In this document: positions 8,455 to 17,279 of the stretch, piece by piece
Numbering within the stretch: position 1 is the stretch's first letter
Layout: every line of letters starts with the position of its first letter
Origin: Pseudomonas shirazensis
Lineage (GTDB): Bacteria > Pseudomonadota > Gammaproteobacteria > Pseudomonadales > Pseudomonadaceae
DNA: 64,000 nucleotides
NCBI RefSeq assembly: GCF_014268785.2
Contig: NZ_JABWRD020000002.1
Location: forward strand, 310,001 to 374,000
Reading direction: 5' to 3'
The notes under the pieces: generated by a model
The model's database searches: none
What the model was told of the DNA's origin: nothing
The model's input: the letters and a program-made list of their open reading frames with translations, nothing else
Position numbers and translations under genes: made by a program

Positions 8455-9450
8455 TCAGCGGTTGTGCGGGACGTTCTTCCACCAGCCGCAGAACTCGTCG
8501 AGCGCGCTCCACAGGCTGACCTGAGGCCGGTAATCCAGATGCTGCCGGGCCCGACTGATGTCGAGGGTGAAGTCCTTGCTCATGACCTGCATACCCAGGC
8601 GTGACAAAGTTGGCTGCGGGCGGCCAGGCCAGAGCATGCACGCCGCTTCGTTGAGTGCTGCCAGGCTGTAACCCAGGCCGTAGGAGCGGTAGCGGGTGAC
8701 CTGCGGCAACTGCATCTGACGCATGACGTAATTCACCACATCCCACAGCGGCAGCGGCTGGCCGTTACTGATGTTGTAGGCCTGGCCGAGCGCCTCATCA
8801 TCTGCAAAGAGTGCGCTGAGCAACGCTTCGTTGAGGTTGTGCACACTGGTGAAGTCGGCCATGTTCAGGCCGTTGCCGATGATTGCCAGGCGGCGCTTGC
8901 GCTGCATCTGCAGCAAGCGCGGGAAAATGTTCGCATCGCCGGCCCCGGTGACCAGCCGTGGGCGCAGGGCGAGCACTTCGAGGCCGAACTCCTGCGCGCC
9001 GAAGACCTTCTGCTCGGCGAGAAATTTGGTCGTGGCGTAATGATCGTGCATGCGCCGCGGCAGCTGCTGTTCCTGCACATTCAGGCGTGAGCGGCCATTG
9101 AAGTAGATCGACGGCGACGACAGGTGTACCAGCCGGCGCACATGCTCCTTGAGGCAGCCTTCAACGATGTTTTCGGTGACCACCACATTGCCCTGATGGA
9201 AATCCTGGTAGCGTCCCCAAGCGCCGGTCATGCCCGCGCAATGCACCACGGCATCGACGCCCTGGCACAGACGCCGGGCCAGTTCGGCATCACCGAGGTC
9301 ACCTGGGATGAACTGCGCGCCGCGCTTGACCAAATGCTCCACGCCTTCGGCACGCCGCCCGTTGACCCGGACCTCAAGGCCCTGCTCCAGGGCAAAACGC
9401 GCAAAGCGCCCGCCGATGAAGCCGCTCGCGCCGGTGACCAGAATTCGCAT
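8455..9450 (-). CDS. NAD-dependent epimerase/dehydratase (extended SDR)
   Basis: A 331-residue extended short-chain dehydrogenase. The nucleotide-binding GASGFIGG motif is at residues 7-14, the catalytic YATTK (Y-x3-K) follows a Ser-rich HLSSPSIYFNG segment, and ALRPRLVTGAGD marks the substrate region. It resembles the 3-beta-hydroxysteroid dehydrogenase / dihydroflavonol reductase-like branch more than sugar epimerases, but the substrate is not predictable. It sits downstream of argP on the same strand with a 49-bp gap and upstream of the coiled-coil membrane gene. Confidence 0.82.
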   Translation of the reverse strand: MRILVTGASGFIGGRFARFALEQGLEVRVNGRRAEGVEHLVKRGAQFIPGDLGDAELARRLCQGVDAVVHCAGMTGAWGRYQDFHQGNVVVTENIVEGCLKEHVRRLVHLSSPSIYFNGRSRLNVQEQQLPRRMHDHYATTKFLAEQKVFGAQEFGLEVLALRPRLVTGAGDANIFPRLLQMQRKRRLAIIGNGLNMADFTSVHNLNEALLSALFADDEALGQAYNISNGQPLPLWDVVNYVMRQMQLPQVTRYRSYGLGYSLAALNEAACMLWPGRPQPTLSRLGMQVMSKDFTLDISRARQHLDYRPQVSLWSALDEFCGWWKNVPHNR

Positions 9451-9499
9451 GTAACACTCCGCCTTGCCAGATTTCAGATGCAGTTGACGTCGCTGCCGG

Positions 9500-10390
9500 C
9501 TACAACGGCACTAGCCAACCTGGCGCCGTCTGGCGCAGGTGCTCGGTCAATTGGGCGAGCAGTTGCCCGCCATTGCGCCAATGATGCCAGTACAGCGGCA
9601 CATCGATGGGAGTATCGGCGCAGATTTCCACCAGTTCGCCACACTGCAGCTGCGCAGTCACCTGCCGCTCCGGCACCAGGCCCCAGCCCAGGCCGGCTTC
9701 GGTCATGCGCAGAAAGCCCTCCGAGGACGGGCACAGGTGATGCAAAAATCCATCGGCAATGCCTAGCGATGCGAGATAACGGTGCTGGAGGAAATCGTCC
9801 GGGCCGAACACGATCGCCGGGGTCCGCGCCAGCCGGCTGGCGTCGAAGCCCTGCGGGAAATGCCGGGCCATGAATGCCGGGCTTGCCAAGGCGCGATAGC
9901 GCATGGCGCCCAGTGGCTGGCTGCGCGCGCCGGCCACCGGGCGTTCGCTGCCACACAGGCAGGCCGCAACCTCACCGGCGCGCATGCGCTTGAGGCCGAC
10001 GTCCTGATCCTCGACTACCAGGTCCAGCAACACCGGCTGTTCGGCGCAAAACGCGCCCACCGCACCGGCCCACCAGGTCGCCAGGCTATCGGCATTAAGC
10101 GCAATGCGCAGACGCTCGGGCATGCCGCCTTCGTCCAGCGCCGGCACCTGGCGCTGCAGGTCACGCTCGAGCAGGCGCACCTGCTGCACATGGTTGAGCA
10201 GTTGCCGGCCGACTTCGGTCGGGCTCGGCGGCATGGCGCGCACCAGCACCGGCTGGCCGACCCGCGCTTCGAGCAGCTTGATCCGCTGCGACACGGCCGA
10301 TTGCGACAGGCCAAGCACTTGTGCTGCCCGCTCGAAACCGCCTTGTTCGATGACCGCCGCCAGGGCCGCCAGGAGCTTGTAGTCGAACAT
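9500..10390 (-). CDS. argP: LysR-family regulator ArgP (IciA)
   Basis: A 296-residue LysR-type regulator. The N-terminal winged helix (residues 1-60) contains LAALAAVIEQGGFERAAQVLGLSQSAVSQRIKLLE in segments typical of ArgP, and the rest is the periplasmic-binding-like effector domain. ArgP activates the arginine/lysine exporter gene in response to basic amino acids. Assignment rests on the family N-terminus and on the divergent argO homologue starting 127 bp away; the shared spacer 10391-10516 should hold the ArgP site. Confidence 0.87.
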   Translation of the reverse strand: MFDYKLLAALAAVIEQGGFERAAQVLGLSQSAVSQRIKLLEARVGQPVLVRAMPPSPTEVGRQLLNHVQQVRLLERDLQRQVPALDEGGMPERLRIALNADSLATWWAGAVGAFCAEQPVLLDLVVEDQDVGLKRMRAGEVAACLCGSERPVAGARSQPLGAMRYRALASPAFMARHFPQGFDASRLARTPAIVFGPDDFLQHRYLASLGIADGFLHHLCPSSEGFLRMTEAGLGWGLVPERQVTAQLQCGELVEICADTPIDVPLYWHHWRNGGQLLAQLTEHLRQTAPGWLVPL

Positions 10391-10516
10391 CGATTTCTCT
10401 AATGCCTGATCAGCTTTATTGGTTTTTCTTATACAACGCCACTCGGCACAATGGCCAGCATTCGATCAAGCAATCAGCGCCAGCCAATCGGTTGGTGGCA
10501 GTGGAGTGTCTGCGCT

Positions 10517-11116
10517 ATGTGGCAAAGTTATATGAACGGCATGCTGGTTGCCTTTGGCCTGATCATGGCCATCGGCACGCAAAACGCGTTTGTCCTGGCG
10601 CAGAGCCTGCGCCGTGAACACCATCTGCCGGTGGCCGTCCTCTGCGTGGTCTGCGACGCCCTGCTGGTTGCCGCCGGAGTGTTCGGACTGGCCACGGTGC
10701 TGGCACAGAACCCGACGTTGCTGGCTGCTGCGCGCTGGGGCGGCGCGGCGTTCTTGATCTGGTACGGGGCCAAGGCCTTGCAACGGGCCTGTTCCAAGCA
10801 AAGCCTGGAGCAGGAGCAAGGCCAGGGCTCCCGCTCGCGCCGGGCGGTGCTGCTCAGCGCCTTGGCAGTGACCCTGCTCAACCCCCATGTGTATCTGGAT
10901 ACTGTGCTGCTGATCGGCTCGCTGGGCGCCCAGCAAAGCGTGCCCAGCGCTTACGTAGCGGGTGCGGCCAGCGCCTCACTGGTGTGGTTCTTCACCCTCG
11001 CCCTCGGCGCAGCCTGGCTGGCACCGTGGCTGGCACGGCCGGCGACCTGGCGCCTGCTCGACCTGATGGTGGCAGTGATGATGTTCGCGGTGGCAGCGCA
11101 GCTGATTCTGGGCTGA
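10517..11116 (+). CDS. argO: LysE/ArgO amino-acid exporter
   Basis: A 199-residue, about six-transmembrane LysE-superfamily protein. The N-terminus has the hallmark FGLIMAIGTQNAFVLAQSL, and a later segment ALAVTLLNPHVYLDTVLLIG carries the conserved NPH motif. It exports arginine or lysine from the cytoplasm. The start at 10517 was chosen over the upstream 10451 because GGAG lies 10 bases before it and homologues begin here. The pairing with divergent argP makes the identity strong. Confidence 0.88.
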   Translation: MWQSYMNGMLVAFGLIMAIGTQNAFVLAQSLRREHHLPVAVLCVVCDALLVAAGVFGLATVLAQNPTLLAAARWGGAAFLIWYGAKALQRACSKQSLEQEQGQGSRSRRAVLLSALAVTLLNPHVYLDTVLLIGSLGAQQSVPSAYVAGAASASLVWFFTLALGAAWLAPWLARPATWRLLDLMVAVMMFAVAAQLILG

Positions 11117-11137
11117 ATGCCATTGGCGCCGGCGCTG

Positions 11138-11159
11138 CAACTATTTGTCCCTATAGTTG
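11138..11159. terminator. Small hairpin after argO
   Basis: CAACTAT (11138-11144) and ATAGTTG (11153-11159) form a 7-bp stem with an 8-base loop, between argO and the sodB promoter. It is weak as a terminator because no T-run follows; it could equally be an operator. Confidence 0.3.
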
Positions 11160-11184
11160 TTGCGTGGTTATGCGCGGGGGCTGG

Positions 11185-11193
11185 TGATATGAT
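11185..11193 (+). promoter_or_regulatory. Extended -10 promoter element for sodB
   Basis: TGA-TATGAT matches an extended -10 (TGn-TATAAT). A poor -35 (TGGTTA, 11165-11170) is 17 bases upstream. This would put the transcript start near 11200 and give sodB a leader of about 100 nt, a plausible target for PrrF-type iron-responsive sRNAs known to repress sodB in pseudomonads. Confidence 0.45.
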
Positions 11194-11297
11194 CCAAGGC
11201 TTGCGTCGCAAAGAGTACAAACTCGCCGACGTACCTCGGGCCGCCCGTGATCGGCCTTGCGCAAACCGCGAATTAGACCTGAATCAGGAGATCCACC

Positions 11298-11894
11298 ATG
11301 GCTTTTGAATTGCCGCCGCTGCCGTACGCCCATGATGCCCTGCAGCCGCACATCTCCAAGGAAACCCTGGAGTATCACCACGACAAGCACCACAACACCT
11401 ATGTCGTGAACCTGAACAATCTGGTCCCAGGCACCGAATTCGAAGGCAAGACCCTGGAAGAGATCGTCAAGACCTCTTCGGGTGGCATCTTCAACAACGC
11501 CGCTCAGGTCTGGAACCACACCTTCTACTGGAACTGCCTGGCACCAAACGCCGGCGGCCAACCGACTGGCGCACTGGCCGAGGCCATCAACGCTGCCTTC
11601 GGTTCGTTCGACAAGTTCAAGGAAGAGTTCACCAAGACTTCGGTCGGCACCTTCGGTTCCGGTTGGGGCTGGCTGGTGAAGAAAGCTGACGGTTCCCTGG
11701 CACTGGCCAGCACCATCGGCGCCGGCAACCCGCTGACCAACGGCGACACCCCGCTGCTGACCTGCGACGTCTGGGAGCACGCTTACTACATCGACTACCG
11801 CAACGTCCGTCCAAAGTATGTCGAGGCGTTCTGGAACCTGGTCAACTGGAAGTTCGTTGCCGAGCAGTTCGAAGGCCAGACCTTCAAGGCCTGA
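11298..11894 (+). CDS. sodB: Iron superoxide dismutase SodB
   Basis: A 198-residue Fe/Mn superoxide dismutase. All four metal ligands are present: H27, H74, D157 and H161 (in [16 protein letters not shown] and DVWEHAYY). AGGQPTGAL and [10 protein letters not shown] fit the Fe-specific Pseudomonas form. It converts superoxide to peroxide and oxygen in the cytoplasm. AGGAG lies 8 bases upstream. It stands alone, with its own promoter and a strong terminator at 11916-11944. Confidence 0.96.
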   Translation: MAFELPPLPYAHDALQPHISKETLEYHHDKHHNTYVVNLNNLVPGTEFEGKTLEEIVKTSSGGIFNNAAQVWNHTFYWNCLAPNAGGQPTGALAEAINAAFGSFDKFKEEFTKTSVGTFGSGWGWLVKKADGSLALASTIGAGNPLTNGDTPLLTCDVWEHAYYIDYRNVRPKYVEAFWNLVNWKFVAEQFEGQTFKA

Positions 11895-11915
11895 TCGACT
11901 TCGCTTTTGGCACAG

Positions 11916-11944
11916 AAAAAACCCGGCACTCGCCGGGTTTTTTT
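11916..11944 (+). terminator. Rho-independent terminator of sodB
   Basis: Six A, then stem CCCGGC / GCCGGG with loop ACTC, then seven T. This is a textbook intrinsic terminator, and the A-run also allows function on the other strand. Confidence 0.93.
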
Positions 11945-12113
11945 ATGGCTGCTCGCACCGCTGTAAATCCAGCTTGATCCGCCCGCATAGCGCGCTAACA
12001 TCAAAACTCTGGGAAAGTTGGCGCATAGCACTAAAGTAGCAAGCCTGCGCAACCGATACAGTAGCAATGCAACAAAGGGTCGATAGTGTCTTGCCACAAC
12101 TACTGGCAAAATA

Positions 12114-14195
12114 ATGGCATGCGCATGGATTAAGGAATCCCCATTGAAGCTGCAATTGCGGAACAGCTTATCGGTCAAGTTGCTCAGGGTAGTGCTGCTG
12201 TCGGCGCTCGCGGTTGGCGTCGTCCTTAGCTGTGCGCAGATCGTCTACGACACCTACAAGACGCGTCAGGCGGTGAACAGCGATGCCCAGCGCATCCTCG
12301 ACATGTTCCGTGACCCGTCGACGCAGGCGGTGTACAGCCTCGACCGGGAAATGGGCATGCAGGTCATGGAAGGCCTGTTCCAGGATGACTCGGTGCGCAT
12401 GGCCTCGATCGGCCACCCCAACGAAACCATGCTCGCAGAGAAATCGCGACCGCTGCGCGACATGTCGATGCGCTGGCTGACCGATCTTTTGCTCGGCCAG
12501 GAACGCACCTACACCACGCAACTGGTCGGCCGCGGCCCCTACAGCGAGTACTACGGCGACCTCAGCATTACCCTCGACACTGCCGCCTATGGCAAAGAAT
12601 TCCTGATCAACGCCGTGATCATCTTCATCTCCGGCGTACTACGGGCGCTGGCCATGGGCCTGGTGCTGTACCTGGTCTACCACTGGCTGCTGACCAAGCC
12701 GCTGTCGAAGATCATCGAGCACCTTACCCAGATCAACCCTGATCGGCCCAGCCAGCATCAGATTCCGCTGGTCAAAGGCCACGAAAAAAATGAACTGGGT
12801 TTGTGGGTCAACACCGCCAACCAGCTGCTGGCCTCGATCGAGCGCAATACCCATCTGCGCCATGAAGCCGAGAACAGCCTGCAACGTATGGCTCAGTATG
12901 ACTTTCTGACCGGCTTGCCCAACCGCCAGCAATTGCAGCAGCAACTGGACAAGATCCTCGTCGATGGCGGCCGCCTGCAGCGCCGAGTGGCGGTGCTGTG
13001 CGTAGGTCTGGATGACTTCAAAGGCATCAACGAACAATTCGGTTATCAGGTCGGTGACCAGTTGCTGCTGGCCCTGGCCGACCGTCTGCGCGCGCACAGT
13101 GGCCGCCTCGGCGCCCTGGCCCGGCTGGGCGGCGACCAGTTTGCGCTAGTCCAGGCCGACATCGAGCAGCCTTACGAGGCGGCCGAGCTGGCACAGAGCA
13201 TCCTCGACGACCTGGAGGCGCCGTTTGCCCTCGAGCAGCAGGAAATCCGCCTGCGCGCGACCATCGGCATCACCCTGTTCCCGGAGGACGGCGACAGCAC
13301 CGAAAAGCTCCTGCAAAAGGCCGAGCAGACCATGACTCTGGCCAAGGCGCGCTCGCGCAATCGCTACCAGTTCTACATCGCCAGCGTCGACAGCGAAATG
13401 CGCCGACGCCGCGAACTGGAAAAGGACCTGCGCGAAGCCCTGCCGCGCAACCAGCTGTACCTGGTTTATCAGCCGCAGATCAGCTACCGCGACCACAGCG
13501 TAGTCGGCGTCGAAGCCCTGCTGCGCTGGCAGCATCCGCAGCTGGGTATGGTCCCGCCCGACCAGTTCATCCCGCTGGCCGAGCAGAATGGCCACATCAT
13601 CCCCATCGGCGAATGGGTCCTCGACCAGGCCTGCCGGCAACTGCGCGAATGGCACGACCAGGGCTTTGGCGAGCTGCGCATGGCGGTCAACCTGTCGACC
13701 GTGCAACTGCACCACAACGAGCTGCCGCGGGTGGTCAACAACCTGCTGCAGGCCTATCGCCTGCCGCCTCGCAGCCTTGAGCTGGAAGTCACCGAAACCG
13801 GCCTGATGGAAGACATCAGCACCGCCGCCCAGCACCTGCTGAGCCTGCGTCGCTCAGGTGCGCTGATTGCGATTGATGACTTCGGCACTGGTTATTCTTC
13901 GCTCAGCTACCTGAAGTCGCTGCCGCTGGACAAGATCAAGATCGACAAGAGCTTTGTTCAGGACCTGCTCGATGACGACGATGACGCCACCATCGTTCGC
14001 GCCATCATCCAGCTCGGCAAGAGCCTTGGCATGCAGGTCATCGCCGAAGGCGTGGAAACCGCCGAGCAGGAGACCTACATCATTGCCCAGGGCTGCCATG
14101 AGGGGCAGGGCTATCACTACAGCAAGCCGCTGTCGGCGCGCGAGCTGACTGCCTACCTCAAGCAGGCGCAGCGCAATCAGGTCTCAGTGCTGTAA
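12114..14195 (+). CDS. Membrane-bound GGDEF(degenerate)–EAL cyclic-di-GMP protein
   Basis: A 693-residue protein: transmembrane helix 1 (about 23-45), a periplasmic stretch of roughly 115 residues, transmembrane helix 2 (about 165-190), a short linker, a GGDEF domain whose signature reads GGDQF (339-343), and an EAL domain (about 435-685). The EAL motif EALLRW (from 467), the IDDFGTGYSSL loop and VIAEGVETAEQ are intact, so c-di-GMP phosphodiesterase activity is likely while cyclase activity is doubtful. A TTG start at 12144, preceded by AAGGAA, is a real alternative. It is monocistronic, with a perfect terminator after it. Confidence 0.92.
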   Translation: MACAWIKESPLKLQLRNSLSVKLLRVVLLSALAVGVVLSCAQIVYDTYKTRQAVNSDAQRILDMFRDPSTQAVYSLDREMGMQVMEGLFQDDSVRMASIGHPNETMLAEKSRPLRDMSMRWLTDLLLGQERTYTTQLVGRGPYSEYYGDLSITLDTAAYGKEFLINAVIIFISGVLRALAMGLVLYLVYHWLLTKPLSKIIEHLTQINPDRPSQHQIPLVKGHEKNELGLWVNTANQLLASIERNTHLRHEAENSLQRMAQYDFLTGLPNRQQLQQQLDKILVDGGRLQRRVAVLCVGLDDFKGINEQFGYQVGDQLLLALADRLRAHSGRLGALARLGGDQFALVQADIEQPYEAAELAQSILDDLEAPFALEQQEIRLRATIGITLFPEDGDSTEKLLQKAEQTMTLAKARSRNRYQFYIASVDSEMRRRRELEKDLREALPRNQLYLVYQPQISYRDHSVVGVEALLRWQHPQLGMVPPDQFIPLAEQNGHIIPIGEWVLDQACRQLREWHDQGFGELRMAVNLSTVQLHHNELPRVVNNLLQAYRLPPRSLELEVTETGLMEDISTAAQHLLSLRRSGALIAIDDFGTGYSSLSYLKSLPLDKIKIDKSFVQDLLDDDDDATIVRAIIQLGKSLGMQVIAEGVETAEQETYIIAQGCHEGQGYHYSKPLSARELTAYLKQAQRNQVSVL

Positions 14196-14210
14196 ACCCC
14201 GCCAGAACAG

Positions 14211-14237
14211 GAAAATGCCCCACCAGCGGGCATTTTC
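14211..14237 (+). terminator. Terminator of the GGDEF–EAL gene
   Basis: Perfect 10-bp arms GAAAATGCCC and GGGCATTTTC with a 7-base loop; the stem itself supplies the T-run. Confidence 0.88.
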
Positions 14238-14263
14238 ATGAATTCACTGCCCACCCCTTTACA

Positions 14264-14282
14264 GCAAATGCAAATCTTTCGC
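14264..14282 (+). promoter_or_regulatory. Candidate Fur box upstream of imelysin gene
   Basis: The 19 bases from 14264 match the Fur consensus GATAATGATAATCATTATC at 12 positions by eye. They contain the near-palindrome ATGCAAA-TCT-TTCGCAT. It is 61 bp before the start of an imelysin-family gene, a family known for iron-regulated members. No clear -10 was assigned. Confidence 0.5.
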
Positions 14283-14343
14283 ATGATGTGACGGTTTCGC
14301 GTGCCACGGCACACGTCCAAACCCACCACGCAGGAAACCAACA

Positions 14344-15681
14344 ATGATTCGTATGCCTCTGGCCTCCGCCAGTCTGCTGGCCATCGCTATCGCCCTCGCC
14401 GGTTGTGGCGAAGGTAAAAATGACAAGGCCGCCGCTCCGCAAGCCCAGGCACCTGCTGCCGCCAGCACCACCGCCGCGACCGCCGGGGCGATCGACGAGG
14501 CGGCTGGCAAGGCCGTGGTCAAGCACTACGCAGAGCTCGTCTCGGCCGTCTACAGCGACTCGCTGAGCACCGCCAAGACCCTGCAAAGCGCCATCGACGC
14601 GTTCCTCGCCACGCCGAACGACGAAACCCTGCAAGCCGCCAAGGATGCCTGGGTCGCTGCCCGCGTGCCGTACCTGCAGAGCGAAGTGTTCCGCTTCGGC
14701 AACACCATCATCGATGACTGGGAAGGTCAGGTTAACGCCTGGCCACTGGACGAAGGCCTGATCGACTACGTCGACAAGAGCTACGAGCACGCGCTGGGCA
14801 ACCCTGCCGCCAGCGCCAACATTATTGCCAACACCGAAATCCAGGTTGGCGAAGACAAGATCGACGTCAAGGACCTGACCCCGGAGAAACTCGCCAGTCT
14901 GAATGAGCTGGGCGGTTCCGAGGCCAACGTCGCGACCGGTTACCACGCAATCGAATTCCTGCTCTGGGGCCAGGACCTGAACGGCACCGGCCCAGGTGCG
15001 GGCAATCGTCCGGCGTCTGACTACCTGGAAGGCGCTGGCGCCACCGGTGGCCACAACGACCGTCGCCGTGCCTATCTCAAGGCGGTCACCGACCTGCTGG
15101 TCAAAGACCTCGAAGAGATGGTCGGCAACTGGGCACCAAACGTCGCCGACAACTACCGCGCCACGCTGGAAGCGGAGCCGGTCAACGACGGCGTGCGCAA
15201 GATGCTGTTCGGCATGGGCAGCCTGTCGCTGGGTGAACTGGCGGGCGAGCGCATGAAGGTTTCGCTGGAAGCCAACTCGCCGGAAGACGAGCACGACTGC
15301 TTCAGCGACAACACCCACTACTCGCACTTCTACGATGCCAAGGGTATTCGTAACGTCTACCTGGGCGAGTACACCCGCGCCGACGGCAGCAAGCTGACCG
15401 GCCCAAGCCTGTCGTCGCTGGTGGCCAAGGTTGACCCGGCTACCGACGCCACCCTGAAAGCTGACCTGGAGGCCACCGAGGCCAAGATCCAGGTGATCGT
15501 CGATCATGCCCTCAAGGGTGAGCACTACGATCAGCTGATCGCCGCCGACAATGCTGCCGGCAACCAGATCGTGCGTGATGCGATTGCTTCGCTGGTCAAA
15601 CAGACCGGTGCGATCGAGCAGGCTGCGGGCAAGTTGGGGATTGCCAACCTGAATCCGGATACTGCTGATCACGAGTTCTGA
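14344..15681 (+). CDS. Imelysin-family iron-regulated lipoprotein
   Basis: A 445-residue lipoprotein. The signal peptide ends in the lipobox LAGC (Cys about residue 21), followed by an Ala/Pro/Thr-rich linker. The imelysin (M75) domain carries the GxHxxE motif as G199-Y-H201-A-I-E204 and FRFGNTIIDDWEGQVNAWP. Imelysins are periplasmic or surface helical-bundle proteins linked to iron uptake; peptidase activity is not established. It is followed by its own terminator yet lies next to three functionally related genes, so it may be the most highly expressed unit of the cluster. Confidence 0.9.
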   Translation: MIRMPLASASLLAIAIALAGCGEGKNDKAAAPQAQAPAAASTTAATAGAIDEAAGKAVVKHYAELVSAVYSDSLSTAKTLQSAIDAFLATPNDETLQAAKDAWVAARVPYLQSEVFRFGNTIIDDWEGQVNAWPLDEGLIDYVDKSYEHALGNPAASANIIANTEIQVGEDKIDVKDLTPEKLASLNELGGSEANVATGYHAIEFLLWGQDLNGTGPGAGNRPASDYLEGAGATGGHNDRRRAYLKAVTDLLVKDLEEMVGNWAPNVADNYRATLEAEPVNDGVRKMLFGMGSLSLGELAGERMKVSLEANSPEDEHDCFSDNTHYSHFYDAKGIRNVYLGEYTRADGSKLTGPSLSSLVAKVDPATDATLKADLEATEAKIQVIVDHALKGEHYDQLIAADNAAGNQIVRDAIASLVKQTGAIEQAAGKLGIANLNPDTADHEF

Positions 15682-15702
15682 TTCGGGCTGTAAACCTACT
15701 TG

Positions 15703-15727
15703 ATTGGGGCCGCTTTGCGGCCCCAAT
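15703..15727 (+). terminator. Terminator of first imelysin gene
   Basis: Perfect 11-bp arms ATTGGGGCCGC and GCGGCCCCAAT with a TTT loop. The same core appears at 26619, 37604 and 42707. Confidence 0.8.
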
Positions 15728-15840
15728 TGCAGCAGCAACCTGACAACGATTTCATCCAGTAATTGCAAATTGCTCTTATTCAAACAATCCCGTCCTGCTA
15801 AGCTTGCACGCCGGTTTTTTGCCCAAGCCCAGGATTGTTG

Positions 15841-17262
15841 ATGTCCTTGCTCCGCCTAAGCCCCCTGCTGCTGGCCGCTGTTCTGGTCGCCTGTGACGAC
15901 GCCCCGCGTTTCACTCAGGCCGAACCAGGCGAGGCCCTGTCCGGTGGCAAGGCAACCGTCCTGCGCAGCGATCGCCAGGCCTTCTCCCTCCCCTCTGCCA
16001 ACCTCAGCCCCGAACGGCGGCTGGACTTTGCCGTGGGCAACAGCTTTTTCCGCAACCCGTGGGTAATCGCTCCGGCGACCACCACCGCGCGTGACGGGCT
16101 CGGCCCGTTGTTCAACACCAACGCCTGTCAGAACTGCCACGTCCGCGACGGCCGCGGGCACCCGCCGGAACTCGACGACAGCAACGCAGTGTCGATGCTG
16201 GTAAGGCTGTCGATCCCCGACCAGCCCGCCTACGCCAAGGAAATCGAACGCCTGGGCGTGGTTCCGGAGCCGGTCTACGGCACTCAGTTGCAGGACATGG
16301 CCATCCCCGGCATCAAACCCGAGGGCAAGGTCCGCGTCAGCTACAGCAGCGAGACCGTACGCTTCGCCGACGGCCACGCGGTGGAATTGCGCCGCCCGCA
16401 ATTGCAGATCACCCAGCTCGGCTACGGCCCGATGCACCCCGACACGCGTTTCTCGGCGCGGATCGCGCCGCCGATGATCGGTCTGGGTTTGCTCGAGGCA
16501 ATCCCCGAAGCGGCGATTCTGGCCAACGCCGACCCGGACGATCGCAATGGCGACGGCATCCGCGGGCGCGCCAATCAGGTCTGGGATGACGCCCAGGGCA
16601 AGACCGTGCTCGGTCGCTTCGGCTGGAAAGCCGGGCAGCCCAACGTCAACCAGCAGAACGTGCATGCCTTTGCCGGCGACATGGGCCTGACCAGCACGCT
16701 CAAGCCCCATGACGACTGCACCCCGGCCCAGACCGATTGCCTGGCCGCGCCCAACGGTGACGGCGCCGACGGCGAGAAAGAGGTCAGCGACAATATCCTG
16801 CGCCTGGTCACCTTCTATACCCGCAACCTGGCCGTGCCGGCCCGCCGCAACGTCGACGCACCACAGGTGCTGACTGGCAAGAACCTGTTTTTCCAGGCCG
16901 GCTGCCAGGGCTGCCATACGCCGCAGTTCACCACGGCCAGCGCAGGCGTCGAGCCGGAGCTGGCCAACCAGCTGATTCGCCCCTACAGCGACCTGCTGTT
17001 GCATGACATGGGCCCCGGCCTGGCCGACCAGCGCAGCGAGTTCGCCGCCGGTGGACAGGACTGGCGCACAGCGCCGCTGTGGGGCCTGGGCCTGACCGAA
17101 ACGGTCAGCGGCCACACTCAGTTTCTGCACGATGGCCGCGCCCGCAACCTGCTCGAAGCCGTGCTCTGGCATGGCGGCGAAGCGCAGGCGGCGCGCGACC
17201 AGGTCTTGACCTTCAATGCCGAGCAACGCGCCGCGTTGCTGGCTTTTCTGAATTCACTTTAA
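15841..17262 (+). CDS. Di-haem oxidoreductase-family lipoprotein (DUF1111)
   Basis: A 473-residue exported protein. The lipobox LVAC gives Cys18. Two c-type haem sites are visible, CQNCH at 96-100 and CQGCH at 355-359, in the pattern of the DUF1111 di-haem family related to cytochrome c peroxidases. The substrate is unknown; thiol oxidoreductase is an unproven family label. Next to imelysins it may act in iron redox at the cell surface, which is inference. The ATG at 15841 has AGGA 6 bases upstream; two in-frame TTG codons precede it. It is 17 bp before the second imelysin gene. Confidence 0.88.
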   Translation: MSLLRLSPLLLAAVLVACDDAPRFTQAEPGEALSGGKATVLRSDRQAFSLPSANLSPERRLDFAVGNSFFRNPWVIAPATTTARDGLGPLFNTNACQNCHVRDGRGHPPELDDSNAVSMLVRLSIPDQPAYAKEIERLGVVPEPVYGTQLQDMAIPGIKPEGKVRVSYSSETVRFADGHAVELRRPQLQITQLGYGPMHPDTRFSARIAPPMIGLGLLEAIPEAAILANADPDDRNGDGIRGRANQVWDDAQGKTVLGRFGWKAGQPNVNQQNVHAFAGDMGLTSTLKPHDDCTPAQTDCLAAPNGDGADGEKEVSDNILRLVTFYTRNLAVPARRNVDAPQVLTGKNLFFQAGCQGCHTPQFTTASAGVEPELANQLIRPYSDLLLHDMGPGLADQRSEFAAGGQDWRTAPLWGLGLTETVSGHTQFLHDGRARNLLEAVLWHGGEAQAARDQVLTFNAEQRAALLAFLNSL

Positions 17263-17279
17263 CGCGCAAGGAGCCGGGC

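Noticed and set aside
14236..15783. A 515-codon open frame on the minus strand opposite the first imelysin gene
   Set aside because: It mirrors a recognised family in the other strand and has no family motifs or ribosome site; high GC keeps shadow frames open.
15749..15785. Second Fur box upstream of the di-haem gene
   Set aside because: The best alignment gave about 9 of 19 matches, too weak to call.
15856..17226. A 456-codon minus-strand frame opposite the di-haem gene
   Set aside because: The plus strand has a lipobox and two CxxCH haem sites; the opposite frame has no recognisable content.
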